From Runella rosea (GTDB lineage: Bacteria; Bacteroidota; Bacteroidia; Cytophagales; Spirosomataceae): DNA of 64,000 bases. The translations under genes and the position numbers were made by a program. A model generated the notes under the pieces. The model did not search any database, was not told where the DNA came from, and saw nothing but the letters and a program-made list of their open reading frames with translations. The stretch lies in the NCBI RefSeq assembly GCF_003325355.1, contig NZ_CP030850.1:434001-498000 (forward strand), in the 5' to 3' direction. The stretch's first letter is position 1. Each line of letters opens with the position of its first letter. Below, piece after piece: positions 8,547-16,172 of the stretch.

Positions 8547-9770
8547 TTATAATCCAAGAGACTTCAGTACTTCGGTTACTTTAGCCGCCGCTTCTTTGAA
8601 TTCAATGGCTGAATATACTTTCAGGCCAGACTCATTGATGATGCGTGCACCTTCTTCGGCGTTGGTTCCTTGTAGACGTACAATGATGGGCACTGGAATG
8701 TTGCCGATGGCCTTGTAGGCTTCCACAACTCCCGTTGCTACGCGGTCGCAACGTACAATACCTCCAAAGATATTGATAAGAATTGCTTTGACGTTAGGGT
8801 CTTTCAAAATGATACGGAAGCCAGCTTCTACCGTTTTGGCATTGGCACCACCCCCTACGTCGAGGAAGTTGGCAGGCTCACCTCCCGAAAGTTTAATTAA
8901 ATCCATTGTACCCATGGCCAAACCAGCACCGTTTACCATACAACCCACGTTTCCGTCGAGTTTTACGTAGTTGAGGTTGCTTTCGCCAGCTTCGACTTCC
9001 AACGGATCTTCTTCATTGGTATCGCGCATGATGGCGAGTTCAGGATGACGAATCAGGGCGTTGTCGTCCAAGTTTACCTTGGCGTCAATTGCCATGATTT
9101 TATCGTCTGATGTTTTCAACACGGGGTTGATTTCAAACATAGACGCATCAGACTCCCAATAAGCAGTGTAGAGAGAAGTGATAAACTTCACCATTTCTTT
9201 GAATGCGTTGCCTGAAAGTCCGAAGGCAAAAGCAATTTTACGGGCTTGGAATCCTTGCAAACCTACGCGTGGGTCAACCCATTCCTTGATGATTTTTTCG
9301 GGAGTATGCTCTGCTACTTCCTCAATATCCATTCCGCCTTCGGTACTTGCCATAATGACCGGACAGCCTTTGGCACGGTCGAGCAGAATTGAAATGTAGT
9401 ATTCTTTAGGCTCAGAAGCACCCGGATAGTAGGCATCTTCTGCCAAAAAGATTTTATTTACTTTTTTGCCTTCAGGCCCTGTTTGGTGAGTGACCAAAAC
9501 GTTACCCAAAAGGTTTGTTGCGATTTCGCGCACTTGGTCGGGCGATTTCGCCACTTGCACGCCGCGTTGCTCCAAACCTTGAATTTGACCCTTACCGCGT
9601 CCACCTGCGTGGATTTGAGATTTTACGACGACAAATTTTGAGCCAGTACGCTCGGCAATCGAACGGTAGGCTTCTACGGCGCGTTCTGGGGTATCAACTA
9701 CGATACCGTCCTGAATGCGAACACCGTATTTCTTGAGTATTTCTTTTCCTTGGTACTCGTGAATGTTCAT
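8547..9770 (-). CDS. sucC: Succinyl-CoA synthetase (ADP-forming) beta subunit
   Basis: This 407-residue protein begins with MNIHEYQGKEILKKYGV, the standard SucC N-terminus. An ATP-grasp domain follows with VVVKSQIHAGGRGKGQ, then a C-terminal CoA-ligase domain with GGIVRCDRVATGVVEA, the power-helix region that faces the alpha-subunit phosphohistidine. With SucD it makes succinate and ATP from succinyl-CoA in the TCA cycle. sucD is not adjacent here, which is common in Bacteroidota where the two subunits are often unlinked. The gene stands alone with a long upstream gap. Confidence 0.97.
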   Translation of the reverse strand: MNIHEYQGKEILKKYGVRIQDGIVVDTPERAVEAYRSIAERTGSKFVVVKSQIHAGGRGKGQIQGLEQRGVQVAKSPDQVREIATNLLGNVLVTHQTGPEGKKVNKIFLAEDAYYPGASEPKEYYISILLDRAKGCPVIMASTEGGMDIEEVAEHTPEKIIKEWVDPRVGLQGFQARKIAFAFGLSGNAFKEMVKFITSLYTAYWESDASMFEINPVLKTSDDKIMAIDAKVNLDDNALIRHPELAIMRDTNEEDPLEVEAGESNLNYVKLDGNVGCMVNGAGLAMGTMDLIKLSGGEPANFLDVGGGANAKTVEAGFRIILKDPNVKAILINIFGGIVRCDRVATGVVEAYKAIGNIPVPIIVRLQGTNAEEGARIINESGLKVYSAIEFKEAAAKVTEVLKSLGL

Positions 9771-10179
9771 ATATATATTCCGGTGAGTGTTTGTAATTTT
9801 TTGTTTTACCGTGCCAAATTACGGAAAATAACTGAATGAGAAATAGGATTTCTATGGTTTTAGCCGAATGGGGCAGGATAATGTGTAGAATGTTCGTGAA
9901 TAAGCGCCGTTCAGGCAATTTTTCTGTCGTTTGGATTACTGCCTCACTGTTTATTTAGGTAACTTTTTTATTTCTGCTAAATCTCAGGAATGAGAGGTAT
10001 CTATGTTTATGCTTAAAATGGGGATTAAAACAAAAATAGATTGACTGGAATAAATTGTAATAAGTATAGATAAAATAGAAATAAGTAACTATTTAATGCC
10101 TAATTCTAAAACTTTTCTGTAAATTCATAAACGGTGACCGTGATTTAGACGTTCTTTAGGAAACAAATCAACGTAAATC
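9771..10179. other. Intergenic region, divergent sucC / DUF1361 genes
   Basis: About 410 AT-rich bases lie between two divergent genes. It must hold both promoters, but I find no convincing full Bacteroidota promoter, hairpin, tRNA or small gene. A weak TAATTTGG lies on the minus strand about 45 bases before sucC. Confidence 0.4.
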
Positions 10180-10902
10180 TTGCTCAAACGTTTATTAAAT
10201 AGGTTTTGGAAGTATCGCTTCTACGTATCAGATCCTCCTATTATTACGATGGAAGGACTCTACCCACTTTTGCTTCTTTTGCTGCTAAGTATGGTGGCGC
10301 TTACCTATCACATGATACGTATCCAATTTAAAGAAGCGGTAGATTTTTCGATGGATTGGAATTTATTTTTAAGTTGGATTCCTTTATTGGTCGCTTTTCT
10401 GGTGGATGTCACCGTAAAACGATTCGGGAAGTTGCCCAAATGGGTTGGATTTTGGAGCATCATCTGGTTGTTATTTTTCCCTAATGCTCCTTACATGATT
10501 ACCGATTTACTGCACATTTCGGTCAATATGGGCAGCGATTTGACTTGGCATGATATCATCATGCTTTTTTATTACGCCGAAGTTAGTCTTTTCAACGGGC
10601 TTGTTTCTTTGTATTGGATGCACCGTTGCTGGCAAAAAACCTTCACAAATACGACTGGAAACATCATGTTGGCATTCAGCTTGCCGATGGCTGGCTTTGG
10701 TATTTATTTAGGCCGAATTCGTCGATGGAACAGTTGGGACATTATTCATAACCCCAAAGAACTTTTGAGTGCGGTCTGGCAAAGCCTCACTGACCGCACT
10801 GCATTGGTTCTCAGCCTAGAATTTGGCCTGCTATTGAGTATGTTTTATTTGGTGCTTTGGGCACTATTACGCTTTCGTGTGAGGCACATCAATGAAATAT
10901 AG
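10180..10902 (+). CDS. DUF1361 integral membrane protein
   Basis: This 240-residue protein starts at TTG 10180; an ATG at 10249 would give 217 residues, and the longer form supplies a basic N-terminal tail before the first membrane helix. It has about six to seven hydrophobic segments. The DUF1361 signatures are WNLFLSWIPLLVAF, WLLFFPNAPYMITDLLHI and a C-terminal hydrophobic hairpin. The function of the family is unknown. It ends 17 bp before the convergent PhyH gene. Confidence 0.8.
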   Translation: MLKRLLNRFWKYRFYVSDPPIITMEGLYPLLLLLLLSMVALTYHMIRIQFKEAVDFSMDWNLFLSWIPLLVAFLVDVTVKRFGKLPKWVGFWSIIWLLFFPNAPYMITDLLHISVNMGSDLTWHDIIMLFYYAEVSLFNGLVSLYWMHRCWQKTFTNTTGNIMLAFSLPMAGFGIYLGRIRRWNSWDIIHNPKELLSAVWQSLTDRTALVLSLEFGLLLSMFYLVLWALLRFRVRHINEI

Positions 10903-10919
10903 ATTGGATTCGGATTCCC

Positions 10920-11954
10920 TTACTTTTTTGAATCCCATTTTTCTCCTTCATTTAAAATATTCTCTTGATCTCCGAAATCTGGATTTTGATAAATCGCAAC
11001 GCCATTGTGGTATTCGGTGACTGGCGTTTGCCCAAACCGATGACGGTGAAAAGGGAGGGCTTCTTGGGTAGAATAGTGACACACGTATGATTTACGGGTT
11101 TGGTCAGGGTTGGTAATCAGACCACCACCGTGGGCCAAGGCTGCGTGCCAAATCAGGACATCGCCGCGTTTGATAAGCAGTGTATCTTTGGGAAGCTTTA
11201 ATTCCGCACATTTTGTGTCAAGATAATCCGCAAATTCGAGTGCTGTTTTGGTCGAGCGGTTGTTGTACAGAATTCCGTTGCCAAAATTAAATTTAGGCAT
11301 TTTATGGGAGCCGATGTAATAGTACAACGGACCAGAGTCAATTTTGATGTCTTCCAGCGGAATCCATGCGGCGGCCAAATGACTGGGTATTTTGGCCGTT
11401 ACCCACGGATAATCTTGGTGTGTAGGCTGCTGACTGCCATACATAAACGTTAGGCTTTGCATCACCACCGTATTTTGTTGGAAAACCGCATCCAAAAAAT
11501 TAACAATGGCGGGGTGAGTCATGAGTTTTTTGCCCGCCACCGATAGGTTATGAAAGTCATTTAACTTTACGTATTTTCCTTGGAGGTCTTCTTTCGGGAA
11601 ATCTTTGATGTGGCGTTCGCGGACGGGATCAAACTTAGGTAGGTCGATGCGCGCCCACATTTTGTATTTTTCGGGATGCTCCACCAATTCTTCAACGTCT
11701 GACCAAAACATATCCAATAATTCAGACTGAATCGATTGTTCTAAAATAACGTACCCATTTTTTTGCCAAAACTTCAGCTTTTCGGCCAAATTGTAGGAAA
11801 CGTCAAATTTGGGTTGATATTTTTTTACAAATTCATCGACGTCTGCATCAGGCCGATCAATCCATGGAAGGGTTGCTTCATCGAATTCTGTTTGCGGAAA
11901 TAATTGTTCTTTGGTCGCAATTACCTTTTGTTTTAGCGTAGTTAATAATCCCAT
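10920..11954 (-). CDS. Phytanoyl-CoA dioxygenase (PhyH) family protein
   Basis: From the ATG at 11954 (an upstream TTG at 11987 is less likely) this encodes 344 residues. It is a non-haem Fe(II)/2-oxoglutarate oxygenase of the PhyH family. HQDYPW supplies the HxD facial pair and WHAALAHGG the distal His, with an Arg-containing strand TRKSYVCHY after it that can bind 2-oxoglutarate. The substrate is unknown; family members hydroxylate lipids or small metabolites. It lies 57 bp downstream of a GntR regulator on the same strand, so the two probably form a regulated unit. Confidence 0.83.
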   Translation of the reverse strand: MGLLTTLKQKVIATKEQLFPQTEFDEATLPWIDRPDADVDEFVKKYQPKFDVSYNLAEKLKFWQKNGYVILEQSIQSELLDMFWSDVEELVEHPEKYKMWARIDLPKFDPVRERHIKDFPKEDLQGKYVKLNDFHNLSVAGKKLMTHPAIVNFLDAVFQQNTVVMQSLTFMYGSQQPTHQDYPWVTAKIPSHLAAAWIPLEDIKIDSGPLYYYIGSHKMPKFNFGNGILYNNRSTKTALEFADYLDTKCAELKLPKDTLLIKRGDVLIWHAALAHGGGLITNPDQTRKSYVCHYSTQEALPFHRHRFGQTPVTEYHNGVAIYQNPDFGDQENILNEGEKWDSKK

Positions 11955-12011
11955 GGCATAGAGGAAAGTTAAATGATTGTTTCCCAAATATATCAGGATT
12001 CAAAGGGATTA

Positions 12012-12740
12012 TCAAAACCTTCCTTTCAACAAATAAGTATCTGTACACGCATATAAGGACGAATAGATGGTAAAATGAGGCCGATTGGTCTCGATACATT
12101 TTTCGAGACGAAGCACTGGGGTATACTCGGCCACGCGCATTATATCGGTTAAAGGCGCTTGGGCAGCGGTAGCCCAAACTTTTTCTTCTCCGCCTTTAAC
12201 AATGATGTTGTACCGACTCCGAAAGACGCCAAAAAGGGAGCGGTTTTCTAATTTTTGTTTATGAAAATCGGGAACTTCTGCCGCTGGAAAAGCCAGCCTT
12301 TCAAAAAAAATGACCTCTTTGTTGACCAATCGTAAGCGTTCAAAATAATAAAAAGGCTCGTTCGGTTGGGCGGGTGTAAAAAGAAAGTCGGTAGGAAAAG
12401 GCATTAATTGAGGTTTTTTTAGAATTTCGGTTCGGATGTCTTCCTCCTTGAGTTCCTTATGCAAAGGATTGGGATAGTGCGCCTGAATCGAAAGCATTCC
12501 CAAACCCACAGGAAGCGGTTGAACTATGCTGCCCTTCCCCTGGTATTTTTTGATAAATCCTTCTTCGGCCAACATCGAAAGTGCCTGACGAATAGTGGGT
12601 TGGGTAAGGTTATAGGTTTGTTGGAGTTCTTTTTCAGAAGGTAACAAACTCCCGATTTCATAGACGCCTTTAATGAGTTGCTGGCGTAATGTTTCGTACA
12701 AATGTTGATAATGAGGGAGGCGGGCAGGTACTTCAGACAT
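12012..12740 (-). CDS. GntR-family (HutC/UTRA) transcriptional regulator
   Basis: This 242-residue protein has an N-terminal winged helix-turn-helix, YETLRQQLIKGVYEIGSLLPSEKELQ then LTQPTIRQALSMLAEEGFIKK and the wing GKGSIV. Residues about 90-240 form a UTRA effector domain of the HutC subfamily, which senses small ligands. It is encoded upstream of the PhyH gene and divergently from nuoK with 68 bp between. The PhyH gene is its most likely target, with autoregulation at the shared intergenic region (inference). Confidence 0.88.
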   Translation of the reverse strand: MSEVPARLPHYQHLYETLRQQLIKGVYEIGSLLPSEKELQQTYNLTQPTIRQALSMLAEEGFIKKYQGKGSIVQPLPVGLGMLSIQAHYPNPLHKELKEEDIRTEILKKPQLMPFPTDFLFTPAQPNEPFYYFERLRLVNKEVIFFERLAFPAAEVPDFHKQKLENRSLFGVFRSRYNIIVKGGEEKVWATAAQAPLTDIMRVAEYTPVLRLEKCIETNRPHFTIYSSLYACTDTYLLKGRF

Positions 12741-12808
12741 TGATGGACGGTTTTTTAATAAGGCAAAAATAGCGCCTCTTTTTTGAATATTTTTCTTAAC
12801 ATTGCATC

Positions 12809-13123
12809 ATGCAACCAATTGTTCCGATACACTATTTCCTTATCGTTGCGGCGGCATTGTTCAGCATTGGACTTGCGGTCATGATTACCAAACGCAATGC
12901 CATTGCGGTGTTGATTGGCGTTGAATTAATTTTAAATGCGGTCAATCTCAATTTAGTGGCTTTTTCGCAATATGACCCTTTACGGCTTGAAGGCCAACTC
13001 TTTGCCTTATTTGTAATGGTCGTTGCCGCCGCCGAATCGGCCGTTGCTTTGGCTATTATTCTGAAAGTGTACCGACATTATCAAACTACTGATTTAGACA
13101 AAATCAGTTCGATGAAAAAATAA
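12809..13123 (+). CDS. nuoK: NADH-quinone oxidoreductase subunit K
   Basis: This 104-residue hydrophobic protein has three transmembrane helices. The second carries the family signature GVELILNAVNLNLVAFS, including the conserved membrane Glu used in proton translocation, and a second Glu lies in the third helix, VVAAAESAVALAIIL. That is the NuoK pattern (complex I) and is closer to it than to MrpC antiporter subunits. No other complex I gene adjoins it: a GntR gene is upstream and a GWxTD gene downstream. Confidence 0.88.
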   Translation: MQPIVPIHYFLIVAAALFSIGLAVMITKRNAIAVLIGVELILNAVNLNLVAFSQYDPLRLEGQLFALFVMVVAAAESAVALAIILKVYRHYQTTDLDKISSMKK

Positions 13124-13218
13124 ACGGATTATACGCTATTACGTGGATTTTTACGTTTTTACCTAAGTAAACAGATACCGCTTCTTTGTCAATTTAAGTG
13201 GTTTAACACACTAACAGG

Positions 13219-14505
13219 ATGAATCGCATTGGCCTGATTTTATTTTTTTTGCTCGCTGTCGGCACTTTTAGTGAGGCGCAGCAAACTTCTAAAACCAAAA
13301 AACGCAAAGGAGATGCTCAAACAACTGCCGCCGCTAGCGGGGTAGACGACGTGACCATCTTAGGGATTAAAAGTAAATTTTTGAGTAAGGATACCAACTC
13401 GGTCGCTATTTTTATGCGGGTTGATTTGAGCAAACCCAATAATATTCCCGTGCGCTGGAAAGATTTCACGGATAAATTTACCCTCAACTACGTTCTGTAT
13501 CCTGATTTTGCTTCTCGTGAGCGATTGGGTTACGGCAATATTCCTCTCAATGAGCAGAATGTTGTGCAGCTCAGTGCGACCAAATTTATGATTAGGTTTG
13601 ACGTAAAAAGGCCAGTAAATCACGCTTCGGCGGTGATGTTAGCCGAAATATCGGAGATTGGAACGACCAAAAAAGTGCTCAACGATTTGGCGGTTCGGTT
13701 CAACGCCCCAAAACTCAGTGACCGCTTTGCGTTATTTGAGCGAACAGGACAAGTTGTGATGCTCCAAAATTATGTCAACGTAAACGACACCTTGCTCATC
13801 AAAGACATCAAAAAGACCGTGAAGCCGCTGTACGTCATGCGTTACAAGCATGATTTCGAGGCGGCCTCGTCGCCGATGAACACCACGCCGCGCAACGCAC
13901 CTCGTACATTGGGGGTTGATACAACTTTCATCATTAATACCAGCACGCCGCTTACGTTTAAAGAGGAAGGCCTGTACTATATGACCGAAGACACCACCGA
14001 CGCCACGGGTATCGGATTGGTGGTAAGCAACAAACGTTTTCCTAAAATGACCCGCCCTGCTGAGTTGGTTCGGCCTGTGATGTATATGAGTCAGAACCAG
14101 GAAATTAACGAACTTCTAGGGACAAAAGACGCTAAAAAATCGCTGGACCGTTATTGGCTTTCGTTGATGAATGGCAACACCGATTTAGCAAAGCGGACTA
14201 TAAGTGTATTTTACAACCGCGTGGAAGAAGCCAATCGACTTTTTACAACGTACAAAGAAGGTTGGAAAACGGACAAAGGAATGATTTTTATTGTGATGGG
14301 ACCACCAGACCGCGTGCAGCGGAGCAAAGACCGCGAGGTATGGGTGTACTCACAGCGCGCCAATTTTTCGGAAATTAACTTCACGTTTAATCGTCGGGCC
14401 AACCAATTTGTGGAAGACCACTACGAACTCCAACGTTATGTAGAATACCAGCCCATTTGGTATCCGATGGTGGAGGCTTGGCGTACGGGGGCTGTTAGGG
14501 ATTAA
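13219..14505 (+). CDS. GWxTD-domain exported protein
   Basis: This 428-residue protein has a signal peptide, MNRIGLILFFLLAVGTFSEAQ. The N-terminal two thirds are beta-rich and unrecognised. The C-terminal third has the GWxTD domain: FTTYKEGWKTDKGMIFIVMGPP near residues 340-361, then DREVWVYSQR and NFTFNRR-like INFTFNRRANQFV. GWxTD proteins are periplasmic or surface proteins of Bacteroidota and Acidobacteria without an assigned activity. It is separated from nuoK by 95 bp and appears monocistronic. Confidence 0.87.
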   Translation: MNRIGLILFFLLAVGTFSEAQQTSKTKKRKGDAQTTAAASGVDDVTILGIKSKFLSKDTNSVAIFMRVDLSKPNNIPVRWKDFTDKFTLNYVLYPDFASRERLGYGNIPLNEQNVVQLSATKFMIRFDVKRPVNHASAVMLAEISEIGTTKKVLNDLAVRFNAPKLSDRFALFERTGQVVMLQNYVNVNDTLLIKDIKKTVKPLYVMRYKHDFEAASSPMNTTPRNAPRTLGVDTTFIINTSTPLTFKEEGLYYMTEDTTDATGIGLVVSNKRFPKMTRPAELVRPVMYMSQNQEINELLGTKDAKKSLDRYWLSLMNGNTDLAKRTISVFYNRVEEANRLFTTYKEGWKTDKGMIFIVMGPPDRVQRSKDREVWVYSQRANFSEINFTFNRRANQFVEDHYELQRYVEYQPIWYPMVEAWRTGAVRD

Positions 14506-14628
14506 GCAGGGTTTGTAGTTTTAAATTTTCTTCTATTTGCATGTCCTAGTTTCAAGATTTTAGTCTTGTCCATGATTTCCTGTATCTGTGTTGGTGACTG
14601 TCGCTTAGTGGGTTACTTCATTCACGTT

Positions 14629-14850
14629 CTATGTTTCTGTACGGGGCGTGAGCATTCTAAAAATATCGGTTTCTAAAACTTCACAGATTTGCTCCAGCCT
14701 ATCGAGGCTCAGGTTGGTTGTGCCATTTTCTATTTTACGGTAGGCTTCAAGGCTGATGTCTAAATGATGTGCCATATCCTCACGCGAGAGCTTTTTCTCT
14801 TTGCGCAGCTTTCTAATGTTAAAGTTGGCTACGTTTTGTAAAGTTGACAT
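14629..14850 (-). CDS. Small XRE-family helix-turn-helix regulator
   Basis: This 73-residue protein is a single Cro/C1-type helix-turn-helix: IRKLRKEKKLSREDMAHHLDISLEAYRKIENGTTNLSLDRLEQICEVL. There is no effector or peptidase domain. An inverted repeat lies 24 to 51 bases upstream of its start and could be an operator. No toxin gene is adjacent, so it is not obviously part of a toxin-antitoxin pair. Confidence 0.85.
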   Translation of the reverse strand: MSTLQNVANFNIRKLRKEKKLSREDMAHHLDISLEAYRKIENGTTNLSLDRLEQICEVLETDIFRMLTPRTET

Positions 14851-15339
14851 GTGGCTAAAATCTTAATCGAAAGTTTGCAACCTAAGTTGTTTTGTTGCAA
14901 AATGAACGCTTCTTCTTATTTGACTTAAAATTTAAACACTTGTCACTACGTATAAATACGTGTTTTTGTAAATAATCACACTCTTTTTACTGTGCCCAAT
15001 TATTAGATTCTCCGTTTTCAAAAGTATAAACAAAGGCTGCCCATGTGATGATAAAAGGCATAGTCACGTAGCCTTAGGAAAAAGAAACAGTAATTGTGGA
15101 GACCCGATTGGAAATTAACTATCTTAAAACTGCATTAATACGAAAAATCTATTGGTTTCTTTATAAAATACAACTAAAAGTGGTAGATTTTTAAAGTTTG
15201 GTTCTACAAATTTGCAGCAACCTGTGGCTGTAACTGTATAGTTTTATAGGCAAAACTTCCTCCACTACTAAAAGCCGATGGTTAGAGGGTTAGGATAACG
15301 AATCTTGCCCTTTAACCATTCAAATAACCTTGAACTTGT
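14851..15339. other. Intergenic region between XRE regulator and GLPGLI genes
   Basis: About 490 AT-rich bases between divergent genes. Apart from the inverted repeat at 14874-14901 I see no gene, tRNA or strong hairpin. It is long for a simple divergent promoter region and could hide an untranslated leader or small RNA, but nothing in the sequence demonstrates one. Confidence 0.4.
14874..14901. promoter_or_regulatory. Inverted repeat upstream of the XRE regulator gene
   Basis: TTTGCAAC at 14874-14881 and GTTGCAAA at 14894-14901 form a perfect 8-bp inverted repeat with a 12-base spacer. The 20-bp centre spacing is close to two helical turns, as expected for a dimeric HTH protein, and the site lies just upstream of the regulator start. 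Autoregulation is inferred. Confidence 0.35.
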
Positions 15340-16170
15340 GTGAAAACTACAATCATCGCATTATTTTCTTTATTTTACATATTTCAAACTGTACCGCCAA
15401 AAGCGTACAAGGTTAGTTATCGTCTTGTTTATCAACCCGATTCAACCAATAGTAAGCGCGTTGGCGCTGAGACTTTCTTTCTTTATCTGAACAAAGGAGA
15501 GTCGTCAATATTTGGGTCGGAAGGTCGTTTCAAAAGTGACTCCATTAGGGATTTGGTGAATAAAGGTGTTCTGCCCCAAAATATTCAAATGGATAGTGAG
15601 TATAGATTTAAGACTAATTTTAGATATTTTGTATGTAAAGAATATACCAAAGCAGAAACCATGGTTCACGAAGCCCTCAGTACCGACCGATTTATCTATC
15701 CTATAAATACATTGGATTGGAAAATCCTGACACAACAAGATAGTGTAGCGGGGTATCTTTGTACAAAAGCAACAACAAGTTACGCTGGCCGAGACTATGA
15801 GGCTTGGTTTACGACCGAAATTCCCATTGCCGATGGCCCTCACGTATTCAAAGGATTGCCAGGATTGATTGTAAAACTCAACGATGTGCGTAACCATTAT
15901 GTATTTGTAATGCAAAGCTTTCAAGAAGATAAAATAGAAAGAACCTACAAGCCTGTTTATATGAGTTCAGCACCAGTGCCAACTGACCGAGCAAAGGTAT
16001 TTTCGCTACGAACTGAGTTTAGAAAAGATAGATTCGAGTACATAAGCCGTAGAACTGGCCGTAATTTTAAAAGCGGAACCTTCACCACCCCAGATGGAGT
16101 GACCAAACCCGCCAGCGAGGCCAGAGTCGACCGCAGTTGGGATAACAACCCCCTCGAATTAAAACCTTAA
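15340..16170 (+). CDS. GLPGLI family protein
   Basis: From a GTG start this encodes 276 residues with a short hydrophobic leader, IIALFSLFYIFQTVPP. The namesake motif GLPGLIVKL lies near residues 172-180, preceded by the typical AWFTTEIPIADGPHVFKGLP. GLPGLI proteins are exported Bacteroidota proteins of unknown activity, usually encoded next to an outer-membrane barrel with a carboxypeptidase-regulatory-like domain. That is so here, with only two bases between this stop and the next start. Confidence 0.87.
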   Translation: MKTTIIALFSLFYIFQTVPPKAYKVSYRLVYQPDSTNSKRVGAETFFLYLNKGESSIFGSEGRFKSDSIRDLVNKGVLPQNIQMDSEYRFKTNFRYFVCKEYTKAETMVHEALSTDRFIYPINTLDWKILTQQDSVAGYLCTKATTSYAGRDYEAWFTTEIPIADGPHVFKGLPGLIVKLNDVRNHYVFVMQSFQEDKIERTYKPVYMSSAPVPTDRAKVFSLRTEFRKDRFEYISRRTGRNFKSGTFTTPDGVTKPASEARVDRSWDNNPLELKP

Positions 16171-16172
16171 GT

